From assembly GCA_020974905.1 (NCBI GenBank), contig CP087563.1:1550001-1614000 (forward strand): a stretch of 64,000 bases of DNA. The letters run 5' to 3'. This DNA comes from Planctomycetes bacterium syqfu (GTDB lineage Bacteria > Planctomycetota > Phycisphaerae > Phycisphaerales > Phycisphaeraceae). Both the position numbers and the translations under genes were made by a program. Numbering within the stretch: position 1 is the stretch's first letter; each line of letters opens with the position of its first letter. Positions 46,722 through 56,357 of the stretch are shown here, piece by piece. The notes beneath the pieces were generated by a model, which did no database searches, had not been told where the DNA came from, and saw only the letters and a list, made by a program, of their open reading frames with translations.

Positions 46722-48238
46722 CACTTGCCCCCCTTGCTCTTCTGGTGTTCATCCCACCAGGACCTGAAGTCCTTGGTTGGCGGTGTGACGAGATCGCGTT
46801 TTTCGGTCCAACCTGCTGCGGGGCCGGGGACTTTTTCAACCCACCCGCGGTTGAGATACGGGTTCTTGTTTTTGACACCCTTGTTACGCAATCGCAGGAA
46901 GACGCCTGCCATCTTCCCTGCAAGACGGTAGGTCCATGCCTTTTTCAAACTCAGTGCCCACATCTTGAAGAACATGCGATCGACGAACTTGTCATGCTTG
47001 CCACCGATGAGGTCACTGCGGAGTTGGATGAGGTATTTGGGAATGTTGATCTTGACCGGGCAGGCTTCGTAGCAAGCACCGCAGAGACTCGATGCGTATG
47101 GCAGGTCCTTGTAGTTTGCCAAGCCTTTGAAGACCGGCGTGAGTAGTGCGCCGATGGGTCCGGGGTAGACACTGCCATAGCTGTGCCCGCCGACTTTGCG
47201 GTAGACCGGGCAACTGTTCAGACACGCACCGCAGCGGATACATCGGAGCATTTCGCGCGTCTCGGGTTTGAGCACTTCGGTGCGACCGTTGTCGATGAGA
47301 ATGATGTGCTGCTCTTGTGGCCCATCGGGTTCGGCATTGCGTTTCGGGCCGGTCATGATGTGGTTGTACACGGTGATCGGCGAACCGATGGCAGAGCGCG
47401 ACAACAACTTCAAGAACACCGGCAAATGCTTGCGTGAGGGGATCATCTTCTCGATGCCGATGTAGGCGATGTGCACCGGCGGAACACTGGTGCACAAGCG
47501 ACCGTTGCCTTCGTTGGTGCAGATGACGACACTGCCTGAGTCGGCGATCATGAAGTTGCCACCGGACATGCCGATGTCAGCCTGACGATATTTATCACGC
47601 AAGACGCGACGAGCGATCTTGGTCAACTCGCCTGGATCATCGGTGTATTCAACGCCCAGTTCACGAGCAAAGGCACGCCCCACGGAGGCACGGTTTTTGT
47701 GGATCATCGGCGTGACCAGATGCGACGGCGCATCGTGATCCAGTTGCAGGATGTATTCACCCAGGTCAGTTTCGATGGTCTCAACGCCAATGGCTTCAAG
47801 TTCATGAACGAGATTGGTTTCCTCGGTCACCATGGACTTACTTTTCACGACGAGCTTGGCGTTGTGCTTCTGACAAATCTCTTTGCAGATGGCGTTGGCT
47901 TCTTCGGCGTCCGCAGCATAATGCACGTTGGTTCCTGCAGCGGTTGCATTGTCGATGAACTGCTCGATGTAGTAGTCGAGGTGGTCGAGCGTGTGCTGCT
48001 TGATGTTGCCTGCCAGTGTGCGGATTTTGTCGTAGTTCTCGCCGAAGGCATCCTTGCAACCGTTGATGCGCATCTGGTCACGCATGCGCGTTGCGGAGTT
48101 GACGAACTCCTGAAGCTCCGCGTTGTTGGTGGCACCTTGCACCCGCTGCTTCATGTCATAAGGCAGCTTGGGGAAGAGGATGTCGTGGCCATCCATGGTG
48201 AGTTCGACGGATTCGGATTGTGAAGGTGCACTAGACAT
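46721..48238 (-). CDS. lutB: Lactate utilization iron-sulfur protein LutB
   Basis: 505 residues from ATG 48238, overlapping the lutA end by 8 bp. The N-terminal LUD-like half (TAAGTNVHYAADAEEANAIC, KSKSMVTEETNLVHELEAIG, ADIGMSGGNFMIADSGSVVI) is followed by a ferredoxin domain. That domain has two clusters, CIRCGACLNSCPVYRKVGGH (about 375-394) and CGACYEACPVKINIPKYLIQ, each with the C-x2-C-x2-C-x3-CP spacing for 4Fe-4S. A Trp-rich tail follows. Transfers electrons from lactate oxidation. Confidence 0.94.
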   Translation of the reverse strand: MSSAPSQSESVELTMDGHDILFPKLPYDMKQRVQGATNNAELQEFVNSATRMRDQMRINGCKDAFGENYDKIRTLAGNIKQHTLDHLDYYIEQFIDNATAAGTNVHYAADAEEANAICKEICQKHNAKLVVKSKSMVTEETNLVHELEAIGVETIETDLGEYILQLDHDAPSHLVTPMIHKNRASVGRAFARELGVEYTDDPGELTKIARRVLRDKYRQADIGMSGGNFMIADSGSVVICTNEGNGRLCTSVPPVHIAYIGIEKMIPSRKHLPVFLKLLSRSAIGSPITVYNHIMTGPKRNAEPDGPQEQHIILIDNGRTEVLKPETREMLRCIRCGACLNSCPVYRKVGGHSYGSVYPGPIGALLTPVFKGLANYKDLPYASSLCGACYEACPVKINIPKYLIQLRSDLIGGKHDKFVDRMFFKMWALSLKKAWTYRLAGKMAGVFLRLRNKGVKNKNPYLNRGWVEKVPGPAAGWTEKRDLVTPPTKDFRSWWDEHQKSKGGK

Positions 48239-48989
48239 TTTCGGCCTCCAGCAGTCCAAGACCTTCAGCAATGATTTCGGCCAGTGTGATGAACTTGACT
48301 TCATGGCCGGCACGTTGGCAGGAGCCGGAGATATTCATGGTGCAGCCGGCATCGTTGCAGATGACATAATCAGCCTCGGTCTTCTGGATGCAGCTGACTT
48401 TGTCCTCGACCATGGTGCCTGAGATTTGCGGGTACTTCATGGCAAAGGTGCCACCGAAGCCGCAGCATTGCTCGGGCTTGTCGATCTGGACATATTCCAG
48501 GCCGTTGACCTGCTTGATGACATCGACGACTTTGGCGCCGCCGCCTTCGACACCGATTCCGCGGAGGTGACAGGAGTAGTGGTAAGTCGCTTTGCCTTGC
48601 CATTGGACGCCCAGGTCCGTGAGGTTGAGCTTGAGCACATCGGTGAGAAACAGGATGAACTCATGCGTCTTGGCTGCCAGAGCTTTGGCCTTTTTGAGAT
48701 AGACCGGGTCATTCTCAAAGAGCACTTCGTAGTTCTCATGAATCATCGCTGCACAGGAGCCCGAGGGCGTGACGACGATGTCGCTGTCCTCAAAGACGTC
48801 GATCATCTTCCGGGCGATGATGCGCGTGTCGTCTTTGTAACCCGTATTGAACATGGGTTGGCCGCAGCAGGTCTGCTCTTTGGGGAAGCGGACTTCGTGG
48901 CCTAGATGCTCAAGGATTTTGACGACGGCAATGCCCGTGCGCGGGTAATAGGAGTCTGCCAGACAGGTGATGAAAAGGTCGATTTTCAT
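48231..48989 (-). CDS. lutA: Lactate utilization protein LutA (CCG domain)
   Basis: 252 residues from ATG 48989 (MKIDLFITCLADSYYPRTGI). Two CCG-domain Cys-rich motifs are present, EQTCCGQPMFNTGY (about 37-50) and PEQCCGFGGTFAMKYP (about 170-185), typical of LutA/GlpC/heterodisulfide-reductase-like subunits. First gene of the lutABC operon. Start chosen because translation further upstream (to 49178) has no family similarity and crosses the promoter region. Confidence 0.94.
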   Translation of the reverse strand: MKIDLFITCLADSYYPRTGIAVVKILEHLGHEVRFPKEQTCCGQPMFNTGYKDDTRIIARKMIDVFEDSDIVVTPSGSCAAMIHENYEVLFENDPVYLKKAKALAAKTHEFILFLTDVLKLNLTDLGVQWQGKATYHYSCHLRGIGVEGGGAKVVDVIKQVNGLEYVQIDKPEQCCGFGGTFAMKYPQISGTMVEDKVSCIQKTEADYVICNDAGCTMNISGSCQRAGHEVKFITLAEIIAEGLGLLEAENV

Positions 48990-49140
48990 GGTCGGGTCAG
49001 TGTAACAAAAACGGCGTCGGGCGTAAGGTGTTTTGGGAGAATTTGAAAGAAATTGAACACTTTTGACAATTTTGACCTGATATGGGATATCGAGGAGATC
49101 GTTTAAGGCATTCCTACTGCAGAAATAGCTAAAGGCATGT

Positions 49141-49233
49141 CTCACGCCAAGACGCAGAGACGCCAAGAAAAATGACAAAGCTGTTTTGTATTGATTCTTG
49201 GCGTCTTTGCGTCTTGAGCGAAGCGAGCGTGAG
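49141..49233. repeat. Inverted repeat between lutA and the glycan cluster
   Basis: Left arm CTCACGCCAAGACGCAGAGA continues CGCCAAGAA; the right arm TTCTTGGCGTCTTTGCGTCT plus TGAG is the inverse with an insertion. It lies in the 473-bp divergent gap 48990-49462, which otherwise holds no gene I can support. Confidence 0.65.
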
Positions 49234-49462
49234 TCAATTCTGGCTGTTTATTGGGACTTGTGCGCTTAGACCCTATTTCAAAAATCCCCTTCACCAATTC
49301 CACCAAACACCTTACTCCCTGCGTTATCCGGACTTGGCTTATCAGAAAATCCGTGAACGGCGCTTAATCCGGCCTTGAAATAGTCCGATGAGGAATATGC
49401 CGTTTGTAACGGTCATGGCGCGAGAAGCGCCGGTACTTGTAGTCGTGACATGGGAGAAGACG

Positions 49463-50338
49463 GTGAGTGCGAGTCAGACGACAACCCAAAAGGCCATTGC
49501 CGACGAGGTGAATCCGGGCCAATGGAAAGTCCTCAAGCCCCGTAAAGGCTTGCAGATGATCGACTTTGCCCGACTTTGGCAGTTCCGCGAACTGCTGGGG
49601 ATGCTGGCTTTACGTGACGTGAAGGTCCGCTACAAGCAGACCGCCCTTGGAGCCGCCTGGGCGATTATCCAGCCGGTGACGATGATGGTGGTGATGAGTT
49701 TGTTTTTTGGCCGGTTTGCGAAGATGAACGAACAGGTCGGCGCGGTGCCTTACCCAATTTTCCTCTATGCCGCCCTTTTACCTTGGACTTTTTTTGCATC
49801 ATCGGTGACGGCATCGACCAACAGCATGGTGGTCAACTCCCGGATGCTGACCAAGATTTTCTTCCCGAGATTGATTGTGCCCTTCGCCGCCACGGGGACA
49901 CCGTTGGTGGACTATGCGATGGCCTTTATCGTGTTGCTTGCCTTGATGGTCTGGTACAGCGTGTCACTGAGTTGGCAATTGCTGCTGCTACCTGCTTTGG
50001 TGGCATTGACGATCATCAGTGCGATGGGAGTCGGGCTGATCCTGGCTGCGGTGACGGTTCGTTTCCGCGACTTCCGTTATCTGGTGCCGTTCATGATTCA
50101 GGTTTGGTTTTTCATCACGCCTGTGATCTACCCCAACAAGATGGTGCCGGAGAATTGGCAGTGGTTGATTCAGCTTAATCCGATGTGCGGGATCATTGAA
50201 GCCTTCCGAGCCAGCGTGCTTGGGACAGCGATCAATTGGTCCTCCCTGGGGATGTCGACGGTCGTCGCCGTTGTGGGGATGGCGATTGGACTGTTGTACT
50301 TTAACCAGGCACAGCGCAAGTTCGCAGATGTGATTTAA
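49463..50338 (+). CDS. wzm: ABC transporter permease, Wzm type
   Basis: Inner-membrane half of a polysaccharide exporter. 291 residues from GTG 49463, with GGGAGA upstream; earlier ATGs (49388, 49397) would add an unfamiliar hydrophobic stretch. The ABC-2 pattern includes LLGMLALRDVKVRYKQTALG, AAWAIIQPVTMMVVMSLFFG, six hydrophobic segments, AVTVRFRDFRYLVPFMIQVW and FFITPVIYP. Its partner ATPase follows 45 bp later, and glycosyltransferases are nearby. Exports an O-antigen-like or capsule-like glycan. Confidence 0.92.
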   Translation: MSASQTTTQKAIADEVNPGQWKVLKPRKGLQMIDFARLWQFRELLGMLALRDVKVRYKQTALGAAWAIIQPVTMMVVMSLFFGRFAKMNEQVGAVPYPIFLYAALLPWTFFASSVTASTNSMVVNSRMLTKIFFPRLIVPFAATGTPLVDYAMAFIVLLALMVWYSVSLSWQLLLLPALVALTIISAMGVGLILAAVTVRFRDFRYLVPFMIQVWFFITPVIYPNKMVPENWQWLIQLNPMCGIIEAFRASVLGTAINWSSLGMSTVVAVVGMAIGLLYFNQAQRKFADVI

Positions 50339-50383
50339 AGGATCGAATACGATCCAGACGTGTTGTTCGAGGTGAGAAGCGTG

Positions 50384-51694
50384 ATGAATCCAGTTGTGAT
50401 TGATGTTGAAAATCTGGGCAAAAGCTATCGACTCGGCAGTCACTTCCAGCTTGATGTGACCTTGCCGGAAATGATCAGCCTCAAAGCCAAACAGTGCTTT
50501 AACCGCCTGCGTGGGATCAAGCCCGAACCCAAGACGGATGACCGTCACTTTAACGCCCTTGAAGATGTCAGCTTTCAGGTCACCCAGGGTGAAGTGGTGG
50601 GCATCATTGGTCACAACGGTGCAGGCAAAAGCACGCTGCTTAAAATCCTCTCCGAAATCACCGACCCAAGTTCCGGGCAGGCCAAAATCCGTGGCCGAGT
50701 TGCTTCCCTGCTGGAAGTCGGCACCGGCTTTCATCCTGAACTCACCGGCCGTGAAAACATCTATCTCAACGGCTCGATCCTGGGCATGACCCGTAAGGAA
50801 ATCGCTGCCAAGTTCGATGACATTGTCACCTACTCGGGCATTGAAAAATTCATCGACACCCCCGTTAAACGCTACTCCTCAGGCATGAGTGTCCGCCTTG
50901 CCTTCTCCATCGCAGCACACTTGGAACCGGAAATTCTCGTCATTGACGAAGTGCTTGCTGTGGGTGACGTGGAGTTTCAAAACCGATGTCTGGGGCGCAT
51001 TCAGGAAGTTGCCAACTCGCATCGCACGGTGCTGTTCGTCAGTCACAACATGGCTGCGGTCCAAACCCTCTGCAAGCGTGTGATCATGCTCGATCATGGC
51101 AAGATTGTCGCGGACGGTAAGCCCGAAGACGTCATCCCCCTGTACATCAACGCTGGCAAACTTCAGTCCGAAGACCTGGCCACCCGAACCGATCGCAACG
51201 GCAACGGCCAAGCCAAGATCACCGGCTGCACGATTACCGACCTTGAGGGCAATCAAGTCCAACTCGGTAAGCCCTGGCAGATCAACGTCGAATACGAAAC
51301 ATCGCATCCGGGTGACCGTCACGAGTTCGACTTTACGATCAGTTCCGCCAACTCCCCGCGCGTGTGCTACCTGTCGACGAACATGCTCATCGATGGACCA
51401 CAACATTGGCCGGCCAAGGGGACCATTGCCGTCCGCCCCACCGATCCGTGTCCGTTCTGGCCTCAGAATTACACCATGTCCACCACGCTCAAACACAACG
51501 GCAGCATCTGTGACCAAATGAACGAAGCGGTCCAGTTCAGCGTCATCCTCGGTGAGCAGAACAAGTACAACAGCCTCGGCCGCCGCGCTTCGGTGATGGT
51601 GCTTGATGCGGAGGTCCGAGTAGACGAATCGCAAAAATCTCTGGCCGAAAATCCGTTCACTGCCGATACCACATTGCAGAATCGTGCAGCATGA
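50384..51694 (+). CDS. wzt: ABC transporter ATP-binding protein, Wzt type
   Basis: 436 residues from ATG 50384. Walker A GHNGAGKST (about 76-84), signature region RYSSGMSVRLAFSIAAHLEP, Walker B ILVIDEVLAVGD and switch His in VSHNMAAVQ. Residues beyond about 265 form an added beta-sandwich (Wzt C-terminal type domain: WQINVEYETSHPGDRHEFDF, TISSANS, YTMSTTLKHNG). In known Wzt proteins this domain recognises the modified terminus of the glycan before export. It partners with the upstream permease. Confidence 0.93.
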   Translation: MNPVVIDVENLGKSYRLGSHFQLDVTLPEMISLKAKQCFNRLRGIKPEPKTDDRHFNALEDVSFQVTQGEVVGIIGHNGAGKSTLLKILSEITDPSSGQAKIRGRVASLLEVGTGFHPELTGRENIYLNGSILGMTRKEIAAKFDDIVTYSGIEKFIDTPVKRYSSGMSVRLAFSIAAHLEPEILVIDEVLAVGDVEFQNRCLGRIQEVANSHRTVLFVSHNMAAVQTLCKRVIMLDHGKIVADGKPEDVIPLYINAGKLQSEDLATRTDRNGNGQAKITGCTITDLEGNQVQLGKPWQINVEYETSHPGDRHEFDFTISSANSPRVCYLSTNMLIDGPQHWPAKGTIAVRPTDPCPFWPQNYTMSTTLKHNGSICDQMNEAVQFSVILGEQNKYNSLGRRASVMVLDAEVRVDESQKSLAENPFTADTTLQNRAA

Positions 51695-51817
51695 GACGCT
51701 TGAGCGTGTGAAAATTCCCACGTCGAATCTTCCAGTTGTCCCATGCGTCAGGCCGATCATTGTTAAGTACGTCCGAATAACGACGGTTTAACAGTCAACA
51801 GAACTGGATATCAGGCT

Positions 51818-53029
51818 ATGCGCAGGTTACTGACACTCATTGGTATGCTCATTCTGGTCACGTTCAGCACGGTCAATGCTGGCGTCCCCTCCTTGAACAA
51901 TGTTCGGCTTTCCGAAGCCCAGAATCGGCCTGAGTACAATTTCTGGGTCGCAGGCAATGTCAGTGGTGCGACCCATCGTAACATGCGTTCGCTGTACCCC
52001 ACCGGTGGCTTCATTGCTAATCTCGATCTGGTCAACACGTCGCAAGCAAAGTTCGTCGCCCTGCTGGGGGACAGCTTCAGCCAGGTGACCCCCGCCCACG
52101 CCGATGCCATGCGGAACACGCTGGGTAAACTCAACATGCCGGTGATCAATGCCATCGGTCCCCGCGAAAAGGCACAGCTTGAGGATTATCAAGCCAACTT
52201 CGGTCGATTCCAACAGGCGGACTTCATGGTCGGCCCGGATGTGTTTCTGATCGTGGACAGTTTTGCTCCGAATTGGGATTGGCTTGCTGACCGCCTGAGC
52301 ACCATCAGTCAGACACCGGCGATGCGACATGTGTTTATCTTTTCATCACGTATGCCCTGGGGTGAAGATGACCTGCTGCCGACGATGCCGACGCTGCGTC
52401 CGGTGAATCGTCCGATTGTTCTGCCCAGCCAGCAGGCGTTTAGCGAGAACGTCAAACCGCAACTCACGCGACTGTCCCAGATCAAAAATGTCTACTGGTT
52501 TGCTGGCAATATCACCCGCAAGCACATCCATGGCAATTTCTATTGGAAAGATGCCAACAGCTCACTGACCATCATTGCCAACGCGATGACCAACCGTGAA
52601 TCCGACAGCATGATCAACGTGCAGATCGACAAGTTTGGCATTGTTCATATCATCCCCATGAACACCGCCACCGGTCAGATTGCCAACATCACTGATTACA
52701 GCCTTGCCAACTGGGAAGCCGACACGCTTGCCTGGCGTGAAGCGCATCCGCAAATAAGTCTGACCACGCATTTCGTGAATAAGTCCATCGAAGTACTCCA
52801 AAGCAAAAAGTTTGCAGTGGGGATTTTCGGCGGAGCTGTCATGGGTGTGATCGTGATGATGATCCGTCGGCCTGGCTCACCAACGCGTCGTGTCCGCCGC
52901 CCTGCCATCGAACCTCAAAAGCCAACAGAACAAGACGAATACGTGCTCCTGACTTCGCCCAAGCCGCATAATTTATTCCGTCGACTGGATGATGATTCGA
53001 ATGACGATGATGCAACCCGGGCAGCGTAG
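51818..53029 (+). CDS. Exported, C-terminally anchored hypothetical protein
   Basis: 403 residues. Signal peptide MRRLLTLIGMLILVTFSTVN then AG. A soluble domain begins NNVRLSEAQNRPEYNFWVAG and contains FVALLGDSFSQVTPAHADAM, VFIFSSRMPWGEDDLLPTMP and KNVYWFAGNITRKHIHGNFY. One transmembrane helix near 345-360 (FAVGIFGGAVMGVIVMMI) precedes a basic, disordered tail. The order of strands recalls a calcineurin-like phosphoesterase, but most metal ligands are missing. Its place in the glycan cluster suggests a surface-polymer role. Family not recognised. Confidence 0.7.
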   Translation: MRRLLTLIGMLILVTFSTVNAGVPSLNNVRLSEAQNRPEYNFWVAGNVSGATHRNMRSLYPTGGFIANLDLVNTSQAKFVALLGDSFSQVTPAHADAMRNTLGKLNMPVINAIGPREKAQLEDYQANFGRFQQADFMVGPDVFLIVDSFAPNWDWLADRLSTISQTPAMRHVFIFSSRMPWGEDDLLPTMPTLRPVNRPIVLPSQQAFSENVKPQLTRLSQIKNVYWFAGNITRKHIHGNFYWKDANSSLTIIANAMTNRESDSMINVQIDKFGIVHIIPMNTATGQIANITDYSLANWEADTLAWREAHPQISLTTHFVNKSIEVLQSKKFAVGIFGGAVMGVIVMMIRRPGSPTRRVRRPAIEPQKPTEQDEYVLLTSPKPHNLFRRLDDDSNDDDATRAA

Positions 53030-53058
53030 CGTATGATCCCAAACTGAAAGTCCACACC

Positions 53059-53892
53059 ATGACCCACGCCAAAACCAAAGTCACCGCCATCGTGATTTGT
53101 CACAATGCTGCAGAGCATTTGGATCACTGTTTGCGGACACTGCGTTGGGCCGATGAGTTGTTCGTGGTGAATGTGCACTCAACGGATAACACCCTTGAGA
53201 TTGCAAGCTGTTGGGCAGATCGGATTATCTCATGGCCTGACGATCAACCACGTCACGTGGTCCGCCAAGCCGCGTTGGAGATGGCGCATCATCCGTGGGT
53301 GTTGATTGCCCAGCCGCAGGACCGTCTGGATGAGAACTTTGCCCGTGATTTGCGTGCGCTACTTTCCTTTGAACAGTCGCTTGCCCAACTGCATATCCCG
53401 CGTGATTTTTATTTCAAGAATGAACGCATGGCACAAATGCCCTGGGGCATGCATGACCTGCAAAACATGCTGCTGTTTAACACCGAACGTTGTGAAGTCC
53501 AGGCCAAGCCGCATCCGTTTATCAAAGTCAAAGACGGTTTTGAATCGCAGGATTGGCCCGTGCATCTGGGGCGCCCGGTGCGAAGTCAGTGGTTTAACTC
53601 CGTCAACCAGTTGGCCAAACACTGGTTTAGACTCCTGCCCGTTGAAGCCCGTAACCGACACTTCAATGGCCAAGCCTTTCAAATACGTGATGTCACCGCC
53701 AAGCCCTTCCGAGGCATGCTCAATGTGGCCAGGCAGATCGGTCATCCCGGTCAAGCGGCATGGGCCTTTGCCGACGCCGCCTTTGACTTTGCATCGTCCA
53801 TGCTGGTCTTGATGCATCAACTGCGTCGGACACCCAAACTGGATCTGAATCAGCAGGCCAACGAAGAAACCGCCAAACGTCAGGCTGCCTGA
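53059..53892 (+). CDS. Glycosyltransferase family 2-like protein
   Basis: 277 residues. GT-A type start KVTAIVICHNAAEHLDHCLR, then ADELFVVNVHSTDNTLEIAS and WADRIISWPDD, matching the WaaE/KdtX-like GT2 subgroup that acts on LPS cores. Two normally acidic positions differ: NVHSTDNT where VDSGSTDGT is usual, and AQPQDRLDENF where LDADE is usual. The DxD metal site may therefore be lost or shifted. Its activity is uncertain. Confidence 0.8.
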   Translation: MTHAKTKVTAIVICHNAAEHLDHCLRTLRWADELFVVNVHSTDNTLEIASCWADRIISWPDDQPRHVVRQAALEMAHHPWVLIAQPQDRLDENFARDLRALLSFEQSLAQLHIPRDFYFKNERMAQMPWGMHDLQNMLLFNTERCEVQAKPHPFIKVKDGFESQDWPVHLGRPVRSQWFNSVNQLAKHWFRLLPVEARNRHFNGQAFQIRDVTAKPFRGMLNVARQIGHPGQAAWAFADAAFDFASSMLVLMHQLRRTPKLDLNQQANEETAKRQAA

Positions 53893-53963
53893 TCAGCAGG
53901 CGAACCATCTGTATATCTCTTGCGTAATACTCTCACGTCCAGCATCAATAACTCAATCTGCAA

Positions 53964-54101
53964 TCAGACGAGCCGCGTTGTGTCAACGCGGAGTTGACCA
54001 AAGGTCAAAATAGAAAAACGGAATATCAACATCTTGCACAATCAAAATGTTGAGCTTCGCTCAATCCCGCGTTGCCCCCGGAACACAACGCGGCTCGCCT
54101 G
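53964..54101. mobile_element. 138-bp inverted-repeat element
   Basis: Ends TCAGACGAGCCGCGTTGTGT and ACACAACGCGGCTCGCCTGA are near-perfect inverse copies. No TA duplication is seen. It lies in the 287-bp gap before the epimerase gene, and a similar single end occurs at about 44648. Confidence 0.7.
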
Positions 54102-54179
54102 AAAAAGATTTAACGCTTCAAGGCGCGACACACACGTCGGTGTCAGGTACACTGTATCGGCTCAGGCAGAAAGGCAGAC

Positions 54180-55142
54180 ATGAAAGCACTTATCACCGGC
54201 GGCGCAGGTTTCATCGGCTCACATCTCTGTGAAACCCTTCTGGATCAGGGACACCAGGTCATAGCCATCGACGACCTGAGTACCGGCTCGCATAGCAATA
54301 TCGCGCACCTTGAAACCAACGAAAATTTTCAACTCGTCGTCGACACCGTCCTCAACGATCAACTGGTCAACCAACTGGTCCGCGAAGCTGATCTCGTCTT
54401 TCACCTTGCCTCCGCGGTCGGCGTGCAACTGATCATCGACCAACCCACGCAGACGATCCAAACCATCGTCGAAGGCACGCGCGTGATCCTTGATGCTGCC
54501 AAACGGTATCGCCGCCCGGTGCTCATCACCTCCACCAGTGAAGTGTATGGCAAGGGTTCGAAAATCCCCTTTGCTGAAGACGATGACATCGTGCTCGGCC
54601 CGACGTCTACCCGCCGTTGGCTGTACGCTTCAGCGAAAATGCTCGATGAGTTTTTAGGCCTTGCTCACTGGTACGAAACGCGATTACCCGTGGTGATCAT
54701 CCGCCTGTTTAACACCGTCGGACCCCGCCAGGTCGGACAGTATGGCATGGTGCTCCCCCGCTTTGTCCAAAAGGCCTTGGCAGGTGATCCGTTAACCGTC
54801 TATGGGGATGGCAAGCAGGCACGCTGCTTCTGTCACGTCTGCGATGCCGTGGGTGCGATCATCCAACTCGCCCAATGCAAAGACGCGTATGGCAAAGTCA
54901 TCAACGTCGGCAGTGAAGAGGAAATCAGTATTCTCAACCTTGCCAACAAAGTCATCGAACAAACCAACTCCCCTTCCAAAGTCGAATACCTGAGTTACGA
55001 GAAAGCCTACACACAAGGCTTTGACGACATGCAACGCCGCGTCCCCGACCTGGGGCGCGTCAAGGAACTCATCAACTATGAACCGAAGCATGATCTGACC
55101 GCTGTGATCCAAAGCACCATCGACTATTGGCAGCGTGCGTGA
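54180..55142 (+). CDS. NAD-dependent sugar-nucleotide epimerase/dehydratase
   Basis: 320 residues, extended SDR fold. NAD-binding ITGGAGFIGSHL (about 5-16), acidic end of strand 2 VIAIDDLSTGSHSN, catalytic Ser in TSTSEVYG, catalytic Tyr and Lys in WLYASAKMLDEFLG. Then RLFNTVGPRQVGQYGMVLPR and YGDGKQARCFCHVCDAVGAI, with the usual sugar-binding patterns. Likely makes a UDP- or dTDP-sugar for the glycan cluster; whether epimerase, decarboxylase (UXS-like) or dehydratase cannot be settled by eye. Cytoplasmic. Confidence 0.92.
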   Translation: MKALITGGAGFIGSHLCETLLDQGHQVIAIDDLSTGSHSNIAHLETNENFQLVVDTVLNDQLVNQLVREADLVFHLASAVGVQLIIDQPTQTIQTIVEGTRVILDAAKRYRRPVLITSTSEVYGKGSKIPFAEDDDIVLGPTSTRRWLYASAKMLDEFLGLAHWYETRLPVVIIRLFNTVGPRQVGQYGMVLPRFVQKALAGDPLTVYGDGKQARCFCHVCDAVGAIIQLAQCKDAYGKVINVGSEEEISILNLANKVIEQTNSPSKVEYLSYEKAYTQGFDDMQRRVPDLGRVKELINYEPKHDLTAVIQSTIDYWQRA

Positions 55143-55200
55143 GAAACGGCCTGCCGCTTTGCGTGGTTTGAACCATTGATCTTCACACAACCATGTATTT

Positions 55201-55286
55201 CGTCATTCCCGCGCAGGCGGGAATCCAGTGGCATTCAGTTGACGTTTGCAGGTTCCACTGGACTCCCGCCTGCGCGGGAGTGACGG
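55201..55286. repeat. Paired-palindrome repeat copy
   Basis: CGTCATTCCCGCGCAGGCGG...CCAGTGG, then CCACTGGACTCCCGCCTGCG...GTGACGG: two facing palindromes about 35 bp apart. It lies in the 336-bp gap 55143-55478; the rest of that gap shows nothing else. Confidence 0.9.
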
Positions 55287-55478
55287 AAGGTACGGTTGAA
55301 TTTCAATTCGCTCCTGCCAACTCATTTTTCAAAAATGACTGCTCGTCCAATAACGAATAAAACAATCATTTCTTCTCGGACGTTTGTAGCGTTATCAGGC
55401 TGGTTTGCGTGAGTTTTTTAAGGCCTGTGACGGTTATATCATTAATTGACCGTGGTGACGTGTCGATAACAATCTACG

Positions 55479-56357
55479 ATGACACGTCCACGCATCTCCA
55501 TACTGACGCCTTGTTTGAACCAGGCTTCTGTCCTTGCGCAGACCCTTGAAAGTGTCTTGCAGCAAGGTTATGCGAACCTTGAATACATCATCATGGATGG
55601 TGGTTCGACAGACGACAGTCATCAAATCATTCGTCAATACGAAGACAAAATCACCCATTGGTGCAGCGGGCATAACGGCGGTGTTGCAGATGCGCTAAAC
55701 CGTGGTTTATCGCAATGCACCGGTGATATCATCGCTTACATCCAACCGGGTCAAACCTATCTGCCTAACACGTTGAACCTCGTCGCGGATTTAATGTCCG
55801 GCGAGCATGCTGTGGCATGGTTGGTTGGCAACCGTCAGACCGTTGATGCAAATGGCCGCAAAACACACAGCCGAGAAACAACCCGCCCTGCTGGATTGGT
55901 TGAATATCTCTGCGGTGAATCGGGCTACCTGCCTCACGCTTCAAGCTTCTGGCAGACGAATCTGTTTTATGACTACGGTTATTTCGCGTTGGATCTGCAG
56001 GCTTGTTTTGATTACGAATTTAACTGCCGCCTGCTGGCTTCGGGCGAACAGCCCCAGGTCGTTGACATGCTTTTGTCTTCACAACAGGTAACGGCTGAAA
56101 GTCGGCAGGCCCAACATCAAATCAACGCGATGACACAGGCGATTGAAGTGGCTCATCGGTATGAACTGATGCTCAGCATAACCGATCGCATCAAGCTGAT
56201 TCGCAACATTGGATACCGCCAACGATTCAGCGCGATTCAGCAGGCAAAAATGCGCACCGGCGCCAGTCTCTGGGCCAAGGTGTTCACCAAGCCCTGGTGG
56301 CTTGCCTCCTCGGATATTCGTCACGCATTGATCCACCCGGAGAAAGTGGCAGCATGA
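55479..56357 (+). CDS. Glycosyltransferase family 2
   Basis: 292 residues. GT-A nucleotide-binding start RISILTPCLNQASVLAQTLE, SVLQQGYANLEYIIMDGGST with DGGSTDDS, and SGHNGGVADALNRGLSQCTG, typical of colanic-acid/wcaA-like GT2 enzymes. The usual second Asp region reads AYIQPGQTYLP. The C-terminal part (RYELMLSITDRIKLIRNIGY, KPWWLASSD) matches the layout of the GT2 at 57799, so the two are paralogs. It overlaps the next gene by 4 bp (ATGA), showing cotranslation. Confidence 0.9.
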   Translation: MTRPRISILTPCLNQASVLAQTLESVLQQGYANLEYIIMDGGSTDDSHQIIRQYEDKITHWCSGHNGGVADALNRGLSQCTGDIIAYIQPGQTYLPNTLNLVADLMSGEHAVAWLVGNRQTVDANGRKTHSRETTRPAGLVEYLCGESGYLPHASSFWQTNLFYDYGYFALDLQACFDYEFNCRLLASGEQPQVVDMLLSSQQVTAESRQAQHQINAMTQAIEVAHRYELMLSITDRIKLIRNIGYRQRFSAIQQAKMRTGASLWAKVFTKPWWLASSDIRHALIHPEKVAA

